NCBI RefSeq assembly: GCF_004328645.1
Contig: NZ_CP031395.1
Span: forward strand, 645,501 to 709,500
DNA length: 64,000 nt
From: Hylemonella gracilis
GTDB taxonomy: Bacteria > Pseudomonadota > Gammaproteobacteria > Burkholderiales > Burkholderiaceae_C
Direction of reading: 5' to 3'
In this document: positions 1 to 8,594 of the stretch, one piece after another
How positions within the stretch are numbered: position 1 is the stretch's first letter
Layout of the letters: every line of letters starts with the position of its first letter
Position numbers and translations under genes: made by a program
Notes under the pieces: generated by a model
The model's database searches: none
What the model saw: only the letters and a program-made list of their open reading frames with translations
Told to the model about the DNA's origin: nothing

Positions 1-1
1 C

Positions 2-133
2 TTCGTTCGCCAGTTCATCAAGATGGGTGTATTTGTCGGCGGCGCTGGTGTTGAACTCGTCAGCGATGACGTAGGGAAGAAAGCAGTGTCCAGCCTTGAA
101 CTCGCGAAGAATGGAAGTTGCAGCAAGAAGTAG
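2..133 (+). CDS. C-terminal end of an unidentified protein (partial, cut by window edge)
   Basis: An open frame runs in from the left edge and stops with TAG at 131-133, giving 43 residues ending in GSCSKK. The stretch includes a small glycine- and valine-rich segment (GVFVGGAGVELV) and a lysine-rich tail. No family is recognisable from so short a piece. The base composition is less GC-rich than the neighbouring genes, as in the decayed segment that follows. It could be the true end of a gene outside the window or a chance open frame. Confidence 0.3.
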   Translation, partial: FVRQFIKMGVFVGGAGVELVSDDVGKKAVSSLELAKNGSCSKK

Positions 134-289
134 GTCTTCACCGCTGGACAAGGCCGAGTACCTCGCTGAACCACCTGAGCCGCCACGGCGGGCCGTCTCG
201 GCCCGGCCTGCCGTACGCGGCCCATTTTCCCGCCCGGACCAAGCCGTCCCACGGCAGTGGCCCTGTTAGCTCAGACGTTCAACAGCAGG

Positions 290-491
290 AAATCCAGCTG
301 GAGCCAACGCATTGCGGCCATCGAGCCGGTGCTTGCGAACCCCACCGTCCCAAGGGCTTGCGCCGCTTCACCCTCAGGAGTCGCACCGGAGTGAGCGCAG
401 GCGGCGTCTCTACTGTCTGGTCCACAACATCAAGAAGATTGCGCGCCACGACCCCCATCGCAAGACCGCCCGCTCCGCTCCCACCCCTTAG
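290..491 (+). pseudogene. Frameshifted C-terminal remnant of an IS1182-like transposase
   Basis: Three short peptides in successive frames resemble the C-terminal end of IS1182-type DDE transposases. They are RIAAIEPVLAN (from about 308), PKGLRRFTLRSR (about 346-385) and RRLYCLVHNIKKIARH (about 399-450), with TAG at 489-491. Family members usually end in a continuous stretch of the kind EPVFxN...RFTLRG...LYCLVHNIEKI. Here the pieces need at least two frame changes, and the catalytic DDE region upstream is absent. The remnant is therefore inactive. I identify it by motif resemblance only. No terminal inverted repeats were found. Confidence 0.55.
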
Positions 492-985
492 AGAGGGTTG
501 TCGATAGCGATCACTGCTGCTTCGCCGCCGCTGCGATGACCGCCGAAATCCTGTCCTTGCAATCGGGTGGTGTTGTCGGTACGCCAACGCGTCCACTGCA
601 GCCGGCTGTCGTTGGTCGAGGGGTAAATGCAAGCTAAAGTCTTCTTTGGCACCGTTCCTGGTGTAGCGGGTTCTGTAGATGGCTGGGTCGTCTTTCCAGT
701 TATTGCTTTGGTCATGCCGCGCCCAGAAGCACTCCTTCCACCCAGGTTGCACTCCTTGTTGACCACGATGGACGCAGAAAGTGATAACCCGGTCCCCTCG
801 CTTGATTCGGCATTGCCACCCATGCATGGCACGGATATCTCATGCCTTCCGTGTGTCGCATGCTGACGCGCCGGGTCCGCTAACTTCTTGGAATCGCAAG
901 AAAGATGGCATCGCAGATGCATGGCGACGCCACGCCAAGACGCGGCGCCCGTGACACCTCACTAGAATGCACCCGCCGATCCTCG
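492..985. other. About 500 bases with no supported gene
   Basis: Open frames exist on both strands here (for example minus 488-922 and 279-827), but none gives a recognisable protein, a convincing ribosome-binding site or codon use like the neighbouring genes. Together with the transposase remnant before it, this looks like a decayed junction. The promoter for the riboswitch and ribH that follow should lie at its right end, but I could not pick -35/-10 boxes with confidence. Confidence 0.5.
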
Positions 986-991
986 TGATCG

Positions 992-1150
992 GCAGCGTTC
1001 TCAGGGCGGGGTGCAATTCCCCACCGGCGGTAATCGCAGGCGACTGCGCAAGCCCGCGAGCGCCCGGCATCCGCCCTTGTGGAAGCCGGGGTCAGCAGAT
1101 CTGGTGCGATGCCAGAGCCGACGGTGACAGTCCGGATGAAAGAGATCGCG
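992..1150 (+). promoter_or_regulatory. FMN riboswitch (RFN element)
   Basis: The conserved RFN blocks occur in order: TCTCAGGGCGGGGTGCAATT at 1000-1019, CCCCACCGGCGGTAAT, AGCCCGCGAGCGCC, then GGTCAGCAGATCTGGTG, GCCAGAGCCGACGGTGACAG and TCCGGATGAAAGAGA near 1131-1145. This is the complete aptamer that binds flavin mononucleotide. It lies 84 bases before the ribH start. FMN binding normally switches expression off. No intrinsic terminator with a U-run follows, so control of translation is more likely, but that is inference. Confidence 0.95.
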
Positions 1151-1234
1151 TGGTCAGGCCGGGATCGCCGCAGGGCGCGCCCGGCAGTTCCGCGTGCGCC
1201 CTGATTCTGGCCATCACTCTCAGCGAGTTCATCC

Positions 1235-1771
1235 ATGAATCAGATCCTCACTACCATCCCCACTCTCGATGCGCCCGAGCCAGCAGGCTCGCATGCGCGG
1301 CGCATCGCCATCATCAGCGCGAGCTGGCACGAGGACATCGTCGCCAACGCGGTCGCGGCGGCACGTGCCGAGCTGTTGCGAAGTTGGACCACGCCGCCGC
1401 GTGTCGAGCACTTTCAGGTGCCTGGCGCTTTTGAGATTCCGCTGCACGCGCTCAGCCTGGCCGCGACGGGCGGCTATGACGCCATCATCGCCTGCGGACT
1501 GGTGGTCAACGGCGGCATCTATCGCCATGATTTCGTCGCAGCGGCGGTCATCAATGGCTTGATGCAGGTTCAGCTACAAACCAGCGTGCCCATCTTCTCG
1601 GCCGTTCTGACGCCCCACGACTTTCACGAGCACGAGGAGCATCGCAAGTTCTTCAGTGAGCACTTCGTCAAGAAGGGCCTGGAAGTCGCGCGCGCCTGCG
1701 TGGAAACACTGCGCAGCCTCGCCAGGCTGAACGACGTGGCCTCGGTCATACATCGAGCGCAACCGGCCTGA
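1235..1771 (+). CDS. ribH: 6,7-dimethyl-8-ribityllumazine synthase, type II (RibH2-like)
   Basis: This 178-residue protein condenses 5-amino-6-ribitylaminouracil with dihydroxybutanone phosphate, the penultimate step of riboflavin synthesis. Visible family motifs are the substrate-binding SASW at 28-31, PGAFEIP at 63-69, GGIYRHDFV at 93-101 (the His is the expected catalytic base) and LTPHDFH at 125-131. GGIYRHxFV and LTPHxFH point to the type II (RibH2) branch rather than the classical operon-borne RibH. The gene stands alone behind an FMN riboswitch, with no other rib gene nearby, and ends 15 bases from the convergent hutG. The ATG at 1235 has only a weak Shine-Dalgarno (AGCGAG). Confidence 0.93.
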   Translation: MNQILTTIPTLDAPEPAGSHARRIAIISASWHEDIVANAVAAARAELLRSWTTPPRVEHFQVPGAFEIPLHALSLAATGGYDAIIACGLVVNGGIYRHDFVAAAVINGLMQVQLQTSVPIFSAVLTPHDFHEHEEHRKFFSEHFVKKGLEVARACVETLRSLARLNDVASVIHRAQPA

Positions 1772-1786
1772 GCAGGTACGGCAGCT

Positions 1787-2608
1787 TCACCGCTTCTCAA
1801 CGTAGGCCAACACCGCCTCCAGCATCCGCCGTACCCAAGGCTGGATGCCCACCGCCTTCTCAGGCAGGTAATCGAAAGGCTGTTGCTCCATCATGTAGCT
1901 GGCCTGCGTCATCTCCAGCTGGATGGCGTGCACGCCCTGCGCGGGCTGACCGTGTTGGCGGGTGATGTGGCCGCCCTTGAAGCGGCCGTTGAGCACGGCG
2001 CTGTAGCCGCTCAGCCCCGCCTGACGGCCGATGGCGAGCAGCTGTTCGGCCAGGGCCGGGTCGCAACTGGCGCCGTCGGCGGTGCCGAGGTTGAGGTCGG
2101 GCAGACGGCCCTCGAAGAAGCGCGGCACGACCGAGCGGATGGAATGCGCGTCCCACAAGGCGGCGACACCGTGCACGGCCTTGAGGCGCGCGAGTTCGGC
2201 ACCGAGCCGCGCGTGGTAGGGGCGCCAGATCGCTTCGCGGCGCGCGGCGATCTCGGCGGCGTCGGGTTGCTCGGCCGGGTTCAGGTACAGCGGCGTGTCG
2301 TCGAAGGTGTCCACCGGGCACAGGCCGGTCACGCTCTGGCCGGGGTAGAGGCTGCTGCCATCGGGCGGGCGGTTGAGGTCAACGACGTAGCGCGAATGCG
2401 TGGCCACGAGCACCGAGGCGCCCAGTTCGTCGGCGAAGTCGTAGAGCCGTTCCAGGTGCCAGTCGGTGTCGGGCACGCCGCGCGCTTCCTCGGTCAGGCG
2501 CTGCGCCAGCGCGGGCGGCACGTGGGTGCCCACATGCGGCATGGAGATCAGCAGCGGGCGCGTGCCTTGGCGGAAACGGAAAGGCGGCTCGTTCGTGGCA
2601 AAGTTCAT
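1787..2608 (-). CDS. hutG: N-formylglutamate deformylase
   Basis: A 273-residue N-formylglutamate amidohydrolase, the last enzyme of the five-step histidine pathway. It releases formate and L-glutamate from N-formyl-L-glutamate. Typical motifs are SMPHVGTHVP near residues 22-31 and DTDWHLERLYDF near 47-58, with zinc-ligand-type His and Asp residues and DAHSIRS further on. It is the last gene of the minus-strand hut operon. Its ATG overlaps the hutF stop codon (ATGA), which suggests translational coupling. Confidence 0.95.
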   Translation of the reverse strand: MNFATNEPPFRFRQGTRPLLISMPHVGTHVPPALAQRLTEEARGVPDTDWHLERLYDFADELGASVLVATHSRYVVDLNRPPDGSSLYPGQSVTGLCPVDTFDDTPLYLNPAEQPDAAEIAARREAIWRPYHARLGAELARLKAVHGVAALWDAHSIRSVVPRFFEGRLPDLNLGTADGASCDPALAEQLLAIGRQAGLSGYSAVLNGRFKGGHITRQHGQPAQGVHAIQLEMTQASYMMEQQPFDYLPEKAVGIQPWVRRMLEAVLAYVEKR

Positions 2609-4071
2609 GGTCGGGTGTTCTCCAGCAGCTGACGCCGGGCGTTGATGAAGCCCGCGCGCGCGGGGGCGCTCTGGGCATGTTGTCCGTCTTGCACGCGCAG
2701 TTGCCCACCGGCCCAGACGCGGACAATGGCCGACTGGCGGTGACTGGCGAAGACATGGGTGGCGAGCATGTCCTCAGGCGTGTTCAAGCCCTGCAGCAGC
2801 GGATGCGCGGCGTCCAGCTCCACCAGGTCGGCGCGCTGGCCGGCCACCAGGCCTGCTGCAGCGCCATCGCCATTGTTCAAGTGACCGCTGGCCTGCGCGC
2901 CCCCCGCGACGGCCGCCAGGGTCATGGCGGTGGCCACCTGCGGCTGCTCGGCCGTGGCCAGCACATTGCGCTGGCAGGTGGCCAGGCGCTGGCTGTATTC
3001 GAGCATCAGCAGTTCCTCGGCGGCATTCACCGTGGCGTGGCTGTCCGAGCCCAGGCCCCAGCGGCCACCGGCGGCCAGCCAGCGCGGCAGATCGAAGATG
3101 CCGTCGCCCAGATTGGCCTCGGTGGTTGGGCACAGGCCGGCCACCGCGCCGGTCGCCGCCGCGCGGCGGTACTCCTCGGCGTCCATGTGGGTGGCGTGCA
3201 CCAGGCACCAACGCGCGTCCACCGGCGCGTGGTCCAGCAGCCACTGCACGGGGCGCTGGCCGCTCCAGGCCAGGCAGGCGTTGACCTCGCCGGTCTGCTC
3301 GGCGATGTGGATGTGGATGGGGGCCGTAGCGTCCTGTGCCGTCAGGCCAGCGATGGCCTCGCGCAAGGCGTCCGGCGGCACAGCACGCAGCGAATGCGGC
3401 GCCAGGCCCAGGCGCGCACCCTGCGCCCCGCAGAGCGGGCGCAGGCGGTCGAGCAGGGCCAGCATGTTGTCGGTGCGGCGGATGAAACGACGCTGGCCCG
3501 CGCTGGGCGGCGTGCCACCGAAACCGCTGGTCTGGTAGAGCACCGGCAGCAGGGTGAGGCCGATGCCGGCGGTCTGCGCCGCGCGCAGAAGGCAGAGCGC
3601 GAGCGTGGCGTCGTCGGCATAGGGCTGGCCGTCGAGGCCATGGTGCACGTAGTGGAACTCACAGACGCTGGTGTAGCCGGCTTCCAGCATCTCCACGTAG
3701 AGGCCGGTGGCCACGGCTTCCAACTGCTCGGGCGTGATGGCGCCGGCCAGGCGGTACATCAGCTCGCGCCAGCTCCAGAAGCTGTCCTGCGCGGTGCCGC
3801 GGTATTCGGTCAGGCCGCCCATGGCGCGCTGGAAAGCGTGCGAGTGCAGATTGGGCAAGCCGGGCAGCACGGGACCGTTCGCCTGTTCCACACCAGGCGG
3901 CAGGCTGCTGCCGGGCCGCACGGCGGTCAGCGTGCCGGCGGCGTTCCACCGCAGCAGCACATCGCGCGCCCAGCCCCCGGGCAAGAGGGCGTGGGCGGCG
4001 AATACGTCCTTCCCGGGGTCAGGCCGGGAGGTCTGAACGACCCGGGCCTGGGTTTCAGGCGACTTGGGCAT
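2605..4071 (-). CDS. hutF: Formimidoylglutamate deiminase
   Basis: An amidohydrolase-superfamily enzyme of about 488 residues that converts N-formimino-L-glutamate to N-formyl-L-glutamate plus ammonia, defining the HutF/HutG branch of histidine catabolism. The metal-binding HSHAFQRAMGGL lies near residues 76-87, with HIAEQTGEV in the middle and GSDSHATVNAAEEL in the C-terminal half. The frame is open up to 4134, but the ATG at 4071 (MPKSPETQ) fits the family. It overlaps the end of the aminotransferase gene by 17 bases, whereas the longer start would overlap by 80. It ends in a 4-base overlap with hutG. Confidence 0.94.
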   Translation of the reverse strand: MPKSPETQARVVQTSRPDPGKDVFAAHALLPGGWARDVLLRWNAAGTLTAVRPGSSLPPGVEQANGPVLPGLPNLHSHAFQRAMGGLTEYRGTAQDSFWSWRELMYRLAGAITPEQLEAVATGLYVEMLEAGYTSVCEFHYVHHGLDGQPYADDATLALCLLRAAQTAGIGLTLLPVLYQTSGFGGTPPSAGQRRFIRRTDNMLALLDRLRPLCGAQGARLGLAPHSLRAVPPDALREAIAGLTAQDATAPIHIHIAEQTGEVNACLAWSGQRPVQWLLDHAPVDARWCLVHATHMDAEEYRRAAATGAVAGLCPTTEANLGDGIFDLPRWLAAGGRWGLGSDSHATVNAAEELLMLEYSQRLATCQRNVLATAEQPQVATAMTLAAVAGGAQASGHLNNGDGAAAGLVAGQRADLVELDAAHPLLQGLNTPEDMLATHVFASHRQSAIVRVWAGGQLRVQDGQHAQSAPARAGFINARRQLLENTRP

Positions 4072-5257
4072 GGGCTGGCTCCGGGATGTCATCCAGAACT
4101 TGCAGCAAGGCCTGGACAAAACGCAGGTTGTCATCTTCCGTGCCGATGGACACGCGCAGACAGTGTGTGAAACCGGGCTCCTTCCAGGGCTTGACGATCA
4201 CACCGTGGGCCAGCAGCGCCTCGGCCACCGGGCCACTGGGATGGCCGAGGTCCAAGAAGAGGAAGTTGGCCACCGAGGGCGCGATGCGCAGGCCCGCGAG
4301 CGCTTGGCCGGGTCGACCCGGCTGCACCAGTGCTTGCAGGCGTACGACCAGCGCTTCGCGCAGCAGCACGGTTCGGGCCACGCTGGCCTGCATGTGGGCC
4401 GCATCGTTCCAGGCTGCCAACGCGGCGCATTGGGCGGCATGGTTGACGTTGAAGGGTGAACGCACTTTGTCCAGCAAGGCCACCAGCGCTGCGTCACTGG
4501 CCATGCCATAGCCCACGCGCAGGCCCGCCAGACCCCAGGCCTTGGAGAAGGTGCGCAGCACGATCCACGGGCCGCTGCGCGCGCGCAGCAAGTCCAGCAC
4601 CTCGGGGTAGTCCGGCTCCAGGCGAGCGTATTCGTAATAGGCTTCGTCCAGCACCAGCACCGTGTGCGCCGGCGTGGCGGCCAGCAGACGCTTCATGGCC
4701 GCTTGGTCAAAGGCGCAACCCACCGGGTTGGACGGGTTGGGCACAAAGGCCAGCTTGGGGCCGCGCGCCAACGCCGTGCACCAGGCGTCGACGTCGAAGG
4801 TCATGGCCTCGGTCAGTTCGAGCAGTTCAAGCTCGGCGCCCATCATGCGGGGATAGATCTCATGCAGGCCGAAAGCTGGACGCTGCGTCAGCACGCGATC
4901 GCCTGGTTGCAGAAAAACCTCGCACAGCAGCTTGAGCAAGTCTTCCGAGCCATTGCCGAACACCAGGCGCTCGGGCGCCACGCCCGTGCCCGCGGCGATG
5001 GCGGCACGCAAGGCCGAGCAACGTGCGTCGGGGTAACGGCTGAATTCACCGCTCAGGGCCAGCTCGGCCAACACCCGGCCCACGGCCAGGCTCGCACCAA
5101 AGGGGTTCTCGTTGCTGGCCAGGCAGGCCAGGGGCTGCTCCGGTGACAAGCCGTAGCGCTGGCGCACTGTGGCGGGCGAGAGGCCGGCGTTGTAGTCCGG
5201 CAGGCCACGCGCCTGCGGTCGGGCCAAGGACATGAGCAGATCGGGCGAGGTGTTCAT
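4055..5257 (-). CDS. HisC-like pyridoxal-phosphate aminotransferase inside the hut operon
   Basis: A 400-residue class I/II aminotransferase of the histidinol-phosphate aminotransferase family. Visible motifs are ASNENPFG at 48-55, GNGSEDLL at 101-108, NPSNPVG at 174-180 and DEAYYEYA at 204-211, with the PLP lysine in RTFSKAWGLAGLRVGYG (Lys 239). No other his biosynthesis gene lies in the window. It overlaps the upstream oxidase gene by 4 bases (ATGA) and the downstream hutF by about 17, so it is a true operon member. In this setting it more likely transaminates histidine or imidazole-pyruvate, or an aromatic amino acid, than histidinol phosphate. That role is inference. Calling it hisC would imply biosynthesis, so the symbol is left empty. 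Confidence 0.9.
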   Translation of the reverse strand: MNTSPDLLMSLARPQARGLPDYNAGLSPATVRQRYGLSPEQPLACLASNENPFGASLAVGRVLAELALSGEFSRYPDARCSALRAAIAAGTGVAPERLVFGNGSEDLLKLLCEVFLQPGDRVLTQRPAFGLHEIYPRMMGAELELLELTEAMTFDVDAWCTALARGPKLAFVPNPSNPVGCAFDQAAMKRLLAATPAHTVLVLDEAYYEYARLEPDYPEVLDLLRARSGPWIVLRTFSKAWGLAGLRVGYGMASDAALVALLDKVRSPFNVNHAAQCAALAAWNDAAHMQASVARTVLLREALVVRLQALVQPGRPGQALAGLRIAPSVANFLFLDLGHPSGPVAEALLAHGVIVKPWKEPGFTHCLRVSIGTEDDNLRFVQALLQVLDDIPEPAHAQVA

Positions 5258-6642
5258 AGACCGAAGATCTTTCCAGGGTTGAGCAGGTTCAACGGGTCCA
5301 GCGCCTGCTTGATGGCACGCATGGCCGCCAACTCCTGCGGCGTGCGGCTGAGGTCGAGGTACGGTTTTTTGTGCAGGCCGATGCCGTGCTCGGCCGAGAC
5401 GCTGCCCTGGAAACGGGCGACGAGTTCATACAGCAGATCTTCCAGCAGTTCCGTCTGGTGGTCGATGCTGGCGCCGTCGGTGGTGACGTGCAGATTGCTG
5501 TCGCCCACATGGCCGAAGAACAGCGTGTGGTGGCCGGGCCAGCGCGCGTCCAGGGTCGCGCGGCAGGCGTCGGCGAAGCGGCCGATGTCGGCCTGCGGCA
5601 GGCTGACGTCGAAGTTGATGGGCGGACGCAGTCGGGTCGGGAACTCGGCCGGCGCCTCCCGCAGTTTCCACAGCGCGCGCGCCTGCGCGGTTGATTGGGC
5701 GAGCACGGCATCGACCACCTCACCGGCCTGCAAGGCTTCGTCCAGCACGGTCTCCACGGTGGCGTGCAAGCCACCTTCGTCGCGGCCGTCGAGGTCGACC
5801 AGGGCCAGCAAGGGATGCGCCTGCGCGAACGGCGCTTGCAATTGCTGCCAGGCCAGCGAGGTCTGCACAAAATCGTCCCACATCAGCTCGAATGCGGCCA
5901 CGTCATTGCCAAAATACGTGCGCAAACGCGCCAGCAAGGCAAGCGCGGCGTCGAAGTGCGGCAAGGCCAACAGGGCCGTGGTGCGCGCGCCAGGCCGGGG
6001 CCGCAGGCGCAGCAGCACGCGTGTGACGATGCCCAGCGTGCCTTCGGCACCGATGAAAAACTGCTTGAGGTCGTAGCCGGTGTTGTTCTTGATCATGGGC
6101 CGCAGCATGGGCAGCACCGTGCCGTCGGCCAGCACCACTTCCAGCCCCAGCACCTGTTCGCGCAGCATGCCGAACTGCAGCACGCCGTTGCCTCCGGCAT
6201 TGGTGGCGACGTTGCCACCGATCTGGCAGCTGCCGCGCGCGCCCAGGTCCACGCCGAACTGCAGGCCCACGGACTGCGCCGCTTCCTGCACCGCTTGCAA
6301 GGTCGCGCCGGCCTGGGCCTTGAGCACGGCGGTACGGGCGTCGACCTGCTCGATGGCATGCATGCGTTCGAGCGACAGCAGCACGCAACCGGGCACGGGC
6401 ACGGCCCCGCCCGCCAGGCCGGTACGCCCGCCTTGGGGTACCACGGGCACGCGGTGCGCGCTGCACAGGCGCATCAGCGCGCTCACTTGAGGCGTGTTGC
6501 GCGGGCGCGCCAAGGCCAGCGGACGCACGGGTGGCGCGCCACTCCAGTCCGTGTGATACGTCTCGGGCACCTCGGGGCCGGGCAAGACGAGGTCTGGCCC
6601 CAGGGTGGCCGTCAGTTCTTCCAGGAAACGGGTCGGGGACAT
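5254..6642 (-). CDS. FAD-linked 2-hydroxyacid dehydrogenase (GlcD/D-lactate dehydrogenase family) in the hut operon
   Basis: A 462-residue flavoprotein of the vanillyl-alcohol-oxidase/GlcD superfamily. The FAD-binding half carries PQGGRTGLAGGAVP near 69-82, QIGGNVATNAGGNGV near 141-155, KNNTGYDL and GAEGTLGIVT. The C-terminal half carries FFGHVGDSNLH, SAEHGIGLHKK and the family ending LLNPGKIFGL. Such enzymes oxidise D-2-hydroxyacids to 2-oxoacids. It lies 31 bases after hutI and overlaps the aminotransferase start by 4 bases. Oxidation of imidazole-lactate to imidazole-pyruvate, followed by transamination to histidine, would explain its place here, but this is inference. The substrate cannot be read from sequence. 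Confidence 0.9.
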   Translation of the reverse strand: MSPTRFLEELTATLGPDLVLPGPEVPETYHTDWSGAPPVRPLALARPRNTPQVSALMRLCSAHRVPVVPQGGRTGLAGGAVPVPGCVLLSLERMHAIEQVDARTAVLKAQAGATLQAVQEAAQSVGLQFGVDLGARGSCQIGGNVATNAGGNGVLQFGMLREQVLGLEVVLADGTVLPMLRPMIKNNTGYDLKQFFIGAEGTLGIVTRVLLRLRPRPGARTTALLALPHFDAALALLARLRTYFGNDVAAFELMWDDFVQTSLAWQQLQAPFAQAHPLLALVDLDGRDEGGLHATVETVLDEALQAGEVVDAVLAQSTAQARALWKLREAPAEFPTRLRPPINFDVSLPQADIGRFADACRATLDARWPGHHTLFFGHVGDSNLHVTTDGASIDHQTELLEDLLYELVARFQGSVSAEHGIGLHKKPYLDLSRTPQELAAMRAIKQALDPLNLLNPGKIFGL

Positions 6643-6673
6643 GCCGGGTCTTTCGTGTGCGTTGGACGCTTGC

Positions 6674-7921
6674 TCAGTCTCGCCCTGCGATGCGCGCGAC
6701 GCGCCCCTGGCGCACGATGGTGCAAGACGGTTTGTGTCCCAACCAGTAGGGCAGCTCGGCGACGTCTTGCAAGGGCCACAGCACGAAGTTCGCGGGTCGC
6801 CCCGCCGCCAAACTTCCGTGGCTCTGCCGCAGGCCCAGAGCCTCGGCCGCGTGGCGGGTCACCCCCGCCAGCACCTCGGGCACGGTCAGGCGAAACAAGG
6901 TGCAGGCCAGGTTCATCATCAGCAGCAAGCTGAGCGTGGGTGAGGTGCCGGGGTTGTGGTCGGTGGACACGGCCATGGGCACACCCGCCGCGCGCAGGGC
7001 GGCGATGGGAGGCAGGTGCGTGTCGCGCAGGAAGTAATAGGCCCCGGGCAGCAGCACGGCCACGGTGCCAGCCTGCCGCATGGCGGCGATGCCCTCGGCA
7101 CTCAGGTGCTCAATGTGGTCACACGAGAGCGCCCCGTAACGCGCGGCCAACGCCGCCCCGCCCATGTCCGACAGTTGCTCGGCATGCAGCTTGACCGGCA
7201 GGCCCAGGGCCTGCGCGGCGCGGAACACCTGCTCGGTCTCAGCCAGCGAAAACGCGATGCGCTCGCAGAACACGTCCACCGCGTCGACCAGGCCTTCGGC
7301 CGCCAGGGCTGGCATCATCTCCTCGCAGACCAGGTCGATGTAGGCCTGGCTGCGACCCGCGTACTCCGGCGGCAGGGCGTGCGCGCCCAGGAAAGTGGTG
7401 CGCACGGTGACGCCGAACTGTGCGCCCAGACGGCGTGCCACCCGCAGCTGGGCACGTTCGTGTTCCAGGCTGAGGCCGTAACCCGACTTGATCTCGATGG
7501 CGCAGACGCCTTCGTCCAGCAGGGCCTGCAGGCGCGGTGCGGTCTGGGCCAGCAACTCGTCCTCGCTCGCGGCGCGCGTGGCGCGCACGCTGGAGACGAT
7601 GCCGCCGCCGGCACGGGCCACGTCCTCATAGCTGGCACCCGCCAGACGCATGGCGAATTCGTTCGCACGCTGGCTCGCGTAGACCAGGTGGGTGTGGCAG
7701 TCCACCAGGCCTGGCGTGGCCAGGGCACCCAGCCCGTCATGGCGCGGCAGGTCGGCGTAGGTCGTCGGCAAGTCGGCCCGCAGGCCCAGCCAGGCGATGT
7801 GACCCTCGGTGACCACCAGAGCCGCATCGGACAGCGCGGCGGAGCCCGGTGCGCAGGCTTCGGGCGCCAGGGTCAGGTCGGTCCAGACGCCGTCGGCGCT
7901 GGGCAATTGTGGGACTGTCAT
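6674..7921 (-). CDS. hutI: Imidazolonepropionase
   Basis: A 415-residue amidohydrolase that opens imidazolone-5-propionate to N-formimino-L-glutamate, the third step of histidine catabolism. The metal site [16 protein letters not shown] is at 74-89, followed by [13 protein letters not shown], the central KLHAEQLSD (near 250), CDHIEHL, and [10 protein letters not shown] near 320. The ATG overlaps the hutD stop (ATGA). Length and motif order are those of a normal, complete HutI. Confidence 0.96.
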   Translation of the reverse strand: MTVPQLPSADGVWTDLTLAPEACAPGSAALSDAALVVTEGHIAWLGLRADLPTTYADLPRHDGLGALATPGLVDCHTHLVYASQRANEFAMRLAGASYEDVARAGGGIVSSVRATRAASEDELLAQTAPRLQALLDEGVCAIEIKSGYGLSLEHERAQLRVARRLGAQFGVTVRTTFLGAHALPPEYAGRSQAYIDLVCEEMMPALAAEGLVDAVDVFCERIAFSLAETEQVFRAAQALGLPVKLHAEQLSDMGGAALAARYGALSCDHIEHLSAEGIAAMRQAGTVAVLLPGAYYFLRDTHLPPIAALRAAGVPMAVSTDHNPGTSPTLSLLLMMNLACTLFRLTVPEVLAGVTRHAAEALGLRQSHGSLAAGRPANFVLWPLQDVAELPYWLGHKPSCTIVRQGRVARIAGRD

Positions 7922-8535
7922 GCGTGCTCCCGTTCAATGGACACGGCCAACAAGGCGAGCGGGCCGTCTTGCACTTCGGGCCGCAGGTGCACGGGCCCAC
8001 CGCCATCCTGCCACCACAGGCCCTGGTTGGCGGCAAGCGTCCATGCGGCGCTCGCTTCGTTTCCCGGCGCGGCCGCAATGTCCGTCAGTTGCCAACGACC
8101 CGCCAGCGCCATCACCAGCCCTTCGCCCGTGGCCGGCAGTGGTGCCGCTTCTCGGTACACCCTCACGCGCGCGCGGCAACGGCCACGACGCACCATGACA
8201 TTGAAGTCATGGCAATCGCCGGCGATCAACTCCCCCACCACCCGCGCTTCGCCCGCAAAGGCATAGGGTTCCCAAGGACGGTCCAGCCGGTGGTCGAAGG
8301 CCCCGTCGGCGCTGCGCAGGCGCACGCCCGCGCCTTCGAGCAAGGTGATGACGCGGTCCACCTGCTCGAAGCGCGAGAAGGGGCCATCGCTGGCGATGTG
8401 GGCGATGCTGACCCGCCAGTCGAACGACGCCATGCCCGCGCCCGGCGGCTGGCACACGATCTCGCGCGTGACACCGCCGCCGTTTTTCCACGGCGTGGCG
8501 GGCAGTTGCTGGCGGTCGAAGAAGTGGCTGGGCAT
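7918..8535 (-). CDS. hutD: HutD family protein
   Basis: A small cupin-like protein of about 205 residues. The family mark [15 protein letters not shown] lies near the N-terminus and [17 protein letters not shown] follows. HutD proteins are found in hut operons. They have been proposed to limit pathway flux (urocanate toxicity), but no catalytic role is settled. The frame is open to a TTG at 8598 that overlaps the hutU stop. I prefer the ATG at 8535 (MPSHFFDRQ) because it matches the family's short N-terminus. Neither start has a strong Shine-Dalgarno. It overlaps hutI by 4 bases. Confidence 0.9.
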   Translation of the reverse strand: MPSHFFDRQQLPATPWKNGGGVTREIVCQPPGAGMASFDWRVSIAHIASDGPFSRFEQVDRVITLLEGAGVRLRSADGAFDHRLDRPWEPYAFAGEARVVGELIAGDCHDFNVMVRRGRCRARVRVYREAAPLPATGEGLVMALAGRWQLTDIAAAPGNEASAAWTLAANQGLWWQDGGGPVHLRPEVQDGPLALLAVSIEREHA

Positions 8536-8594
8536 GGCGCGGAGGGGATGAGGCGGTTCTGACAGCGGCCGTTTTTGCGTTCTGACGTAGCCCG

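Noticed and set aside
488-922. Possible gene on the minus strand between the transposase remnant and the riboswitch
   Set aside because: No family, start site or codon-use support. Several overlapping open frames of similar size occur in the same segment.
4055-5257. Calling the hut-operon aminotransferase a histidine-biosynthesis hisC
   Set aside because: No other his gene is present, and gene overlap ties it to catabolic neighbours. The family name alone does not prove the substrate.
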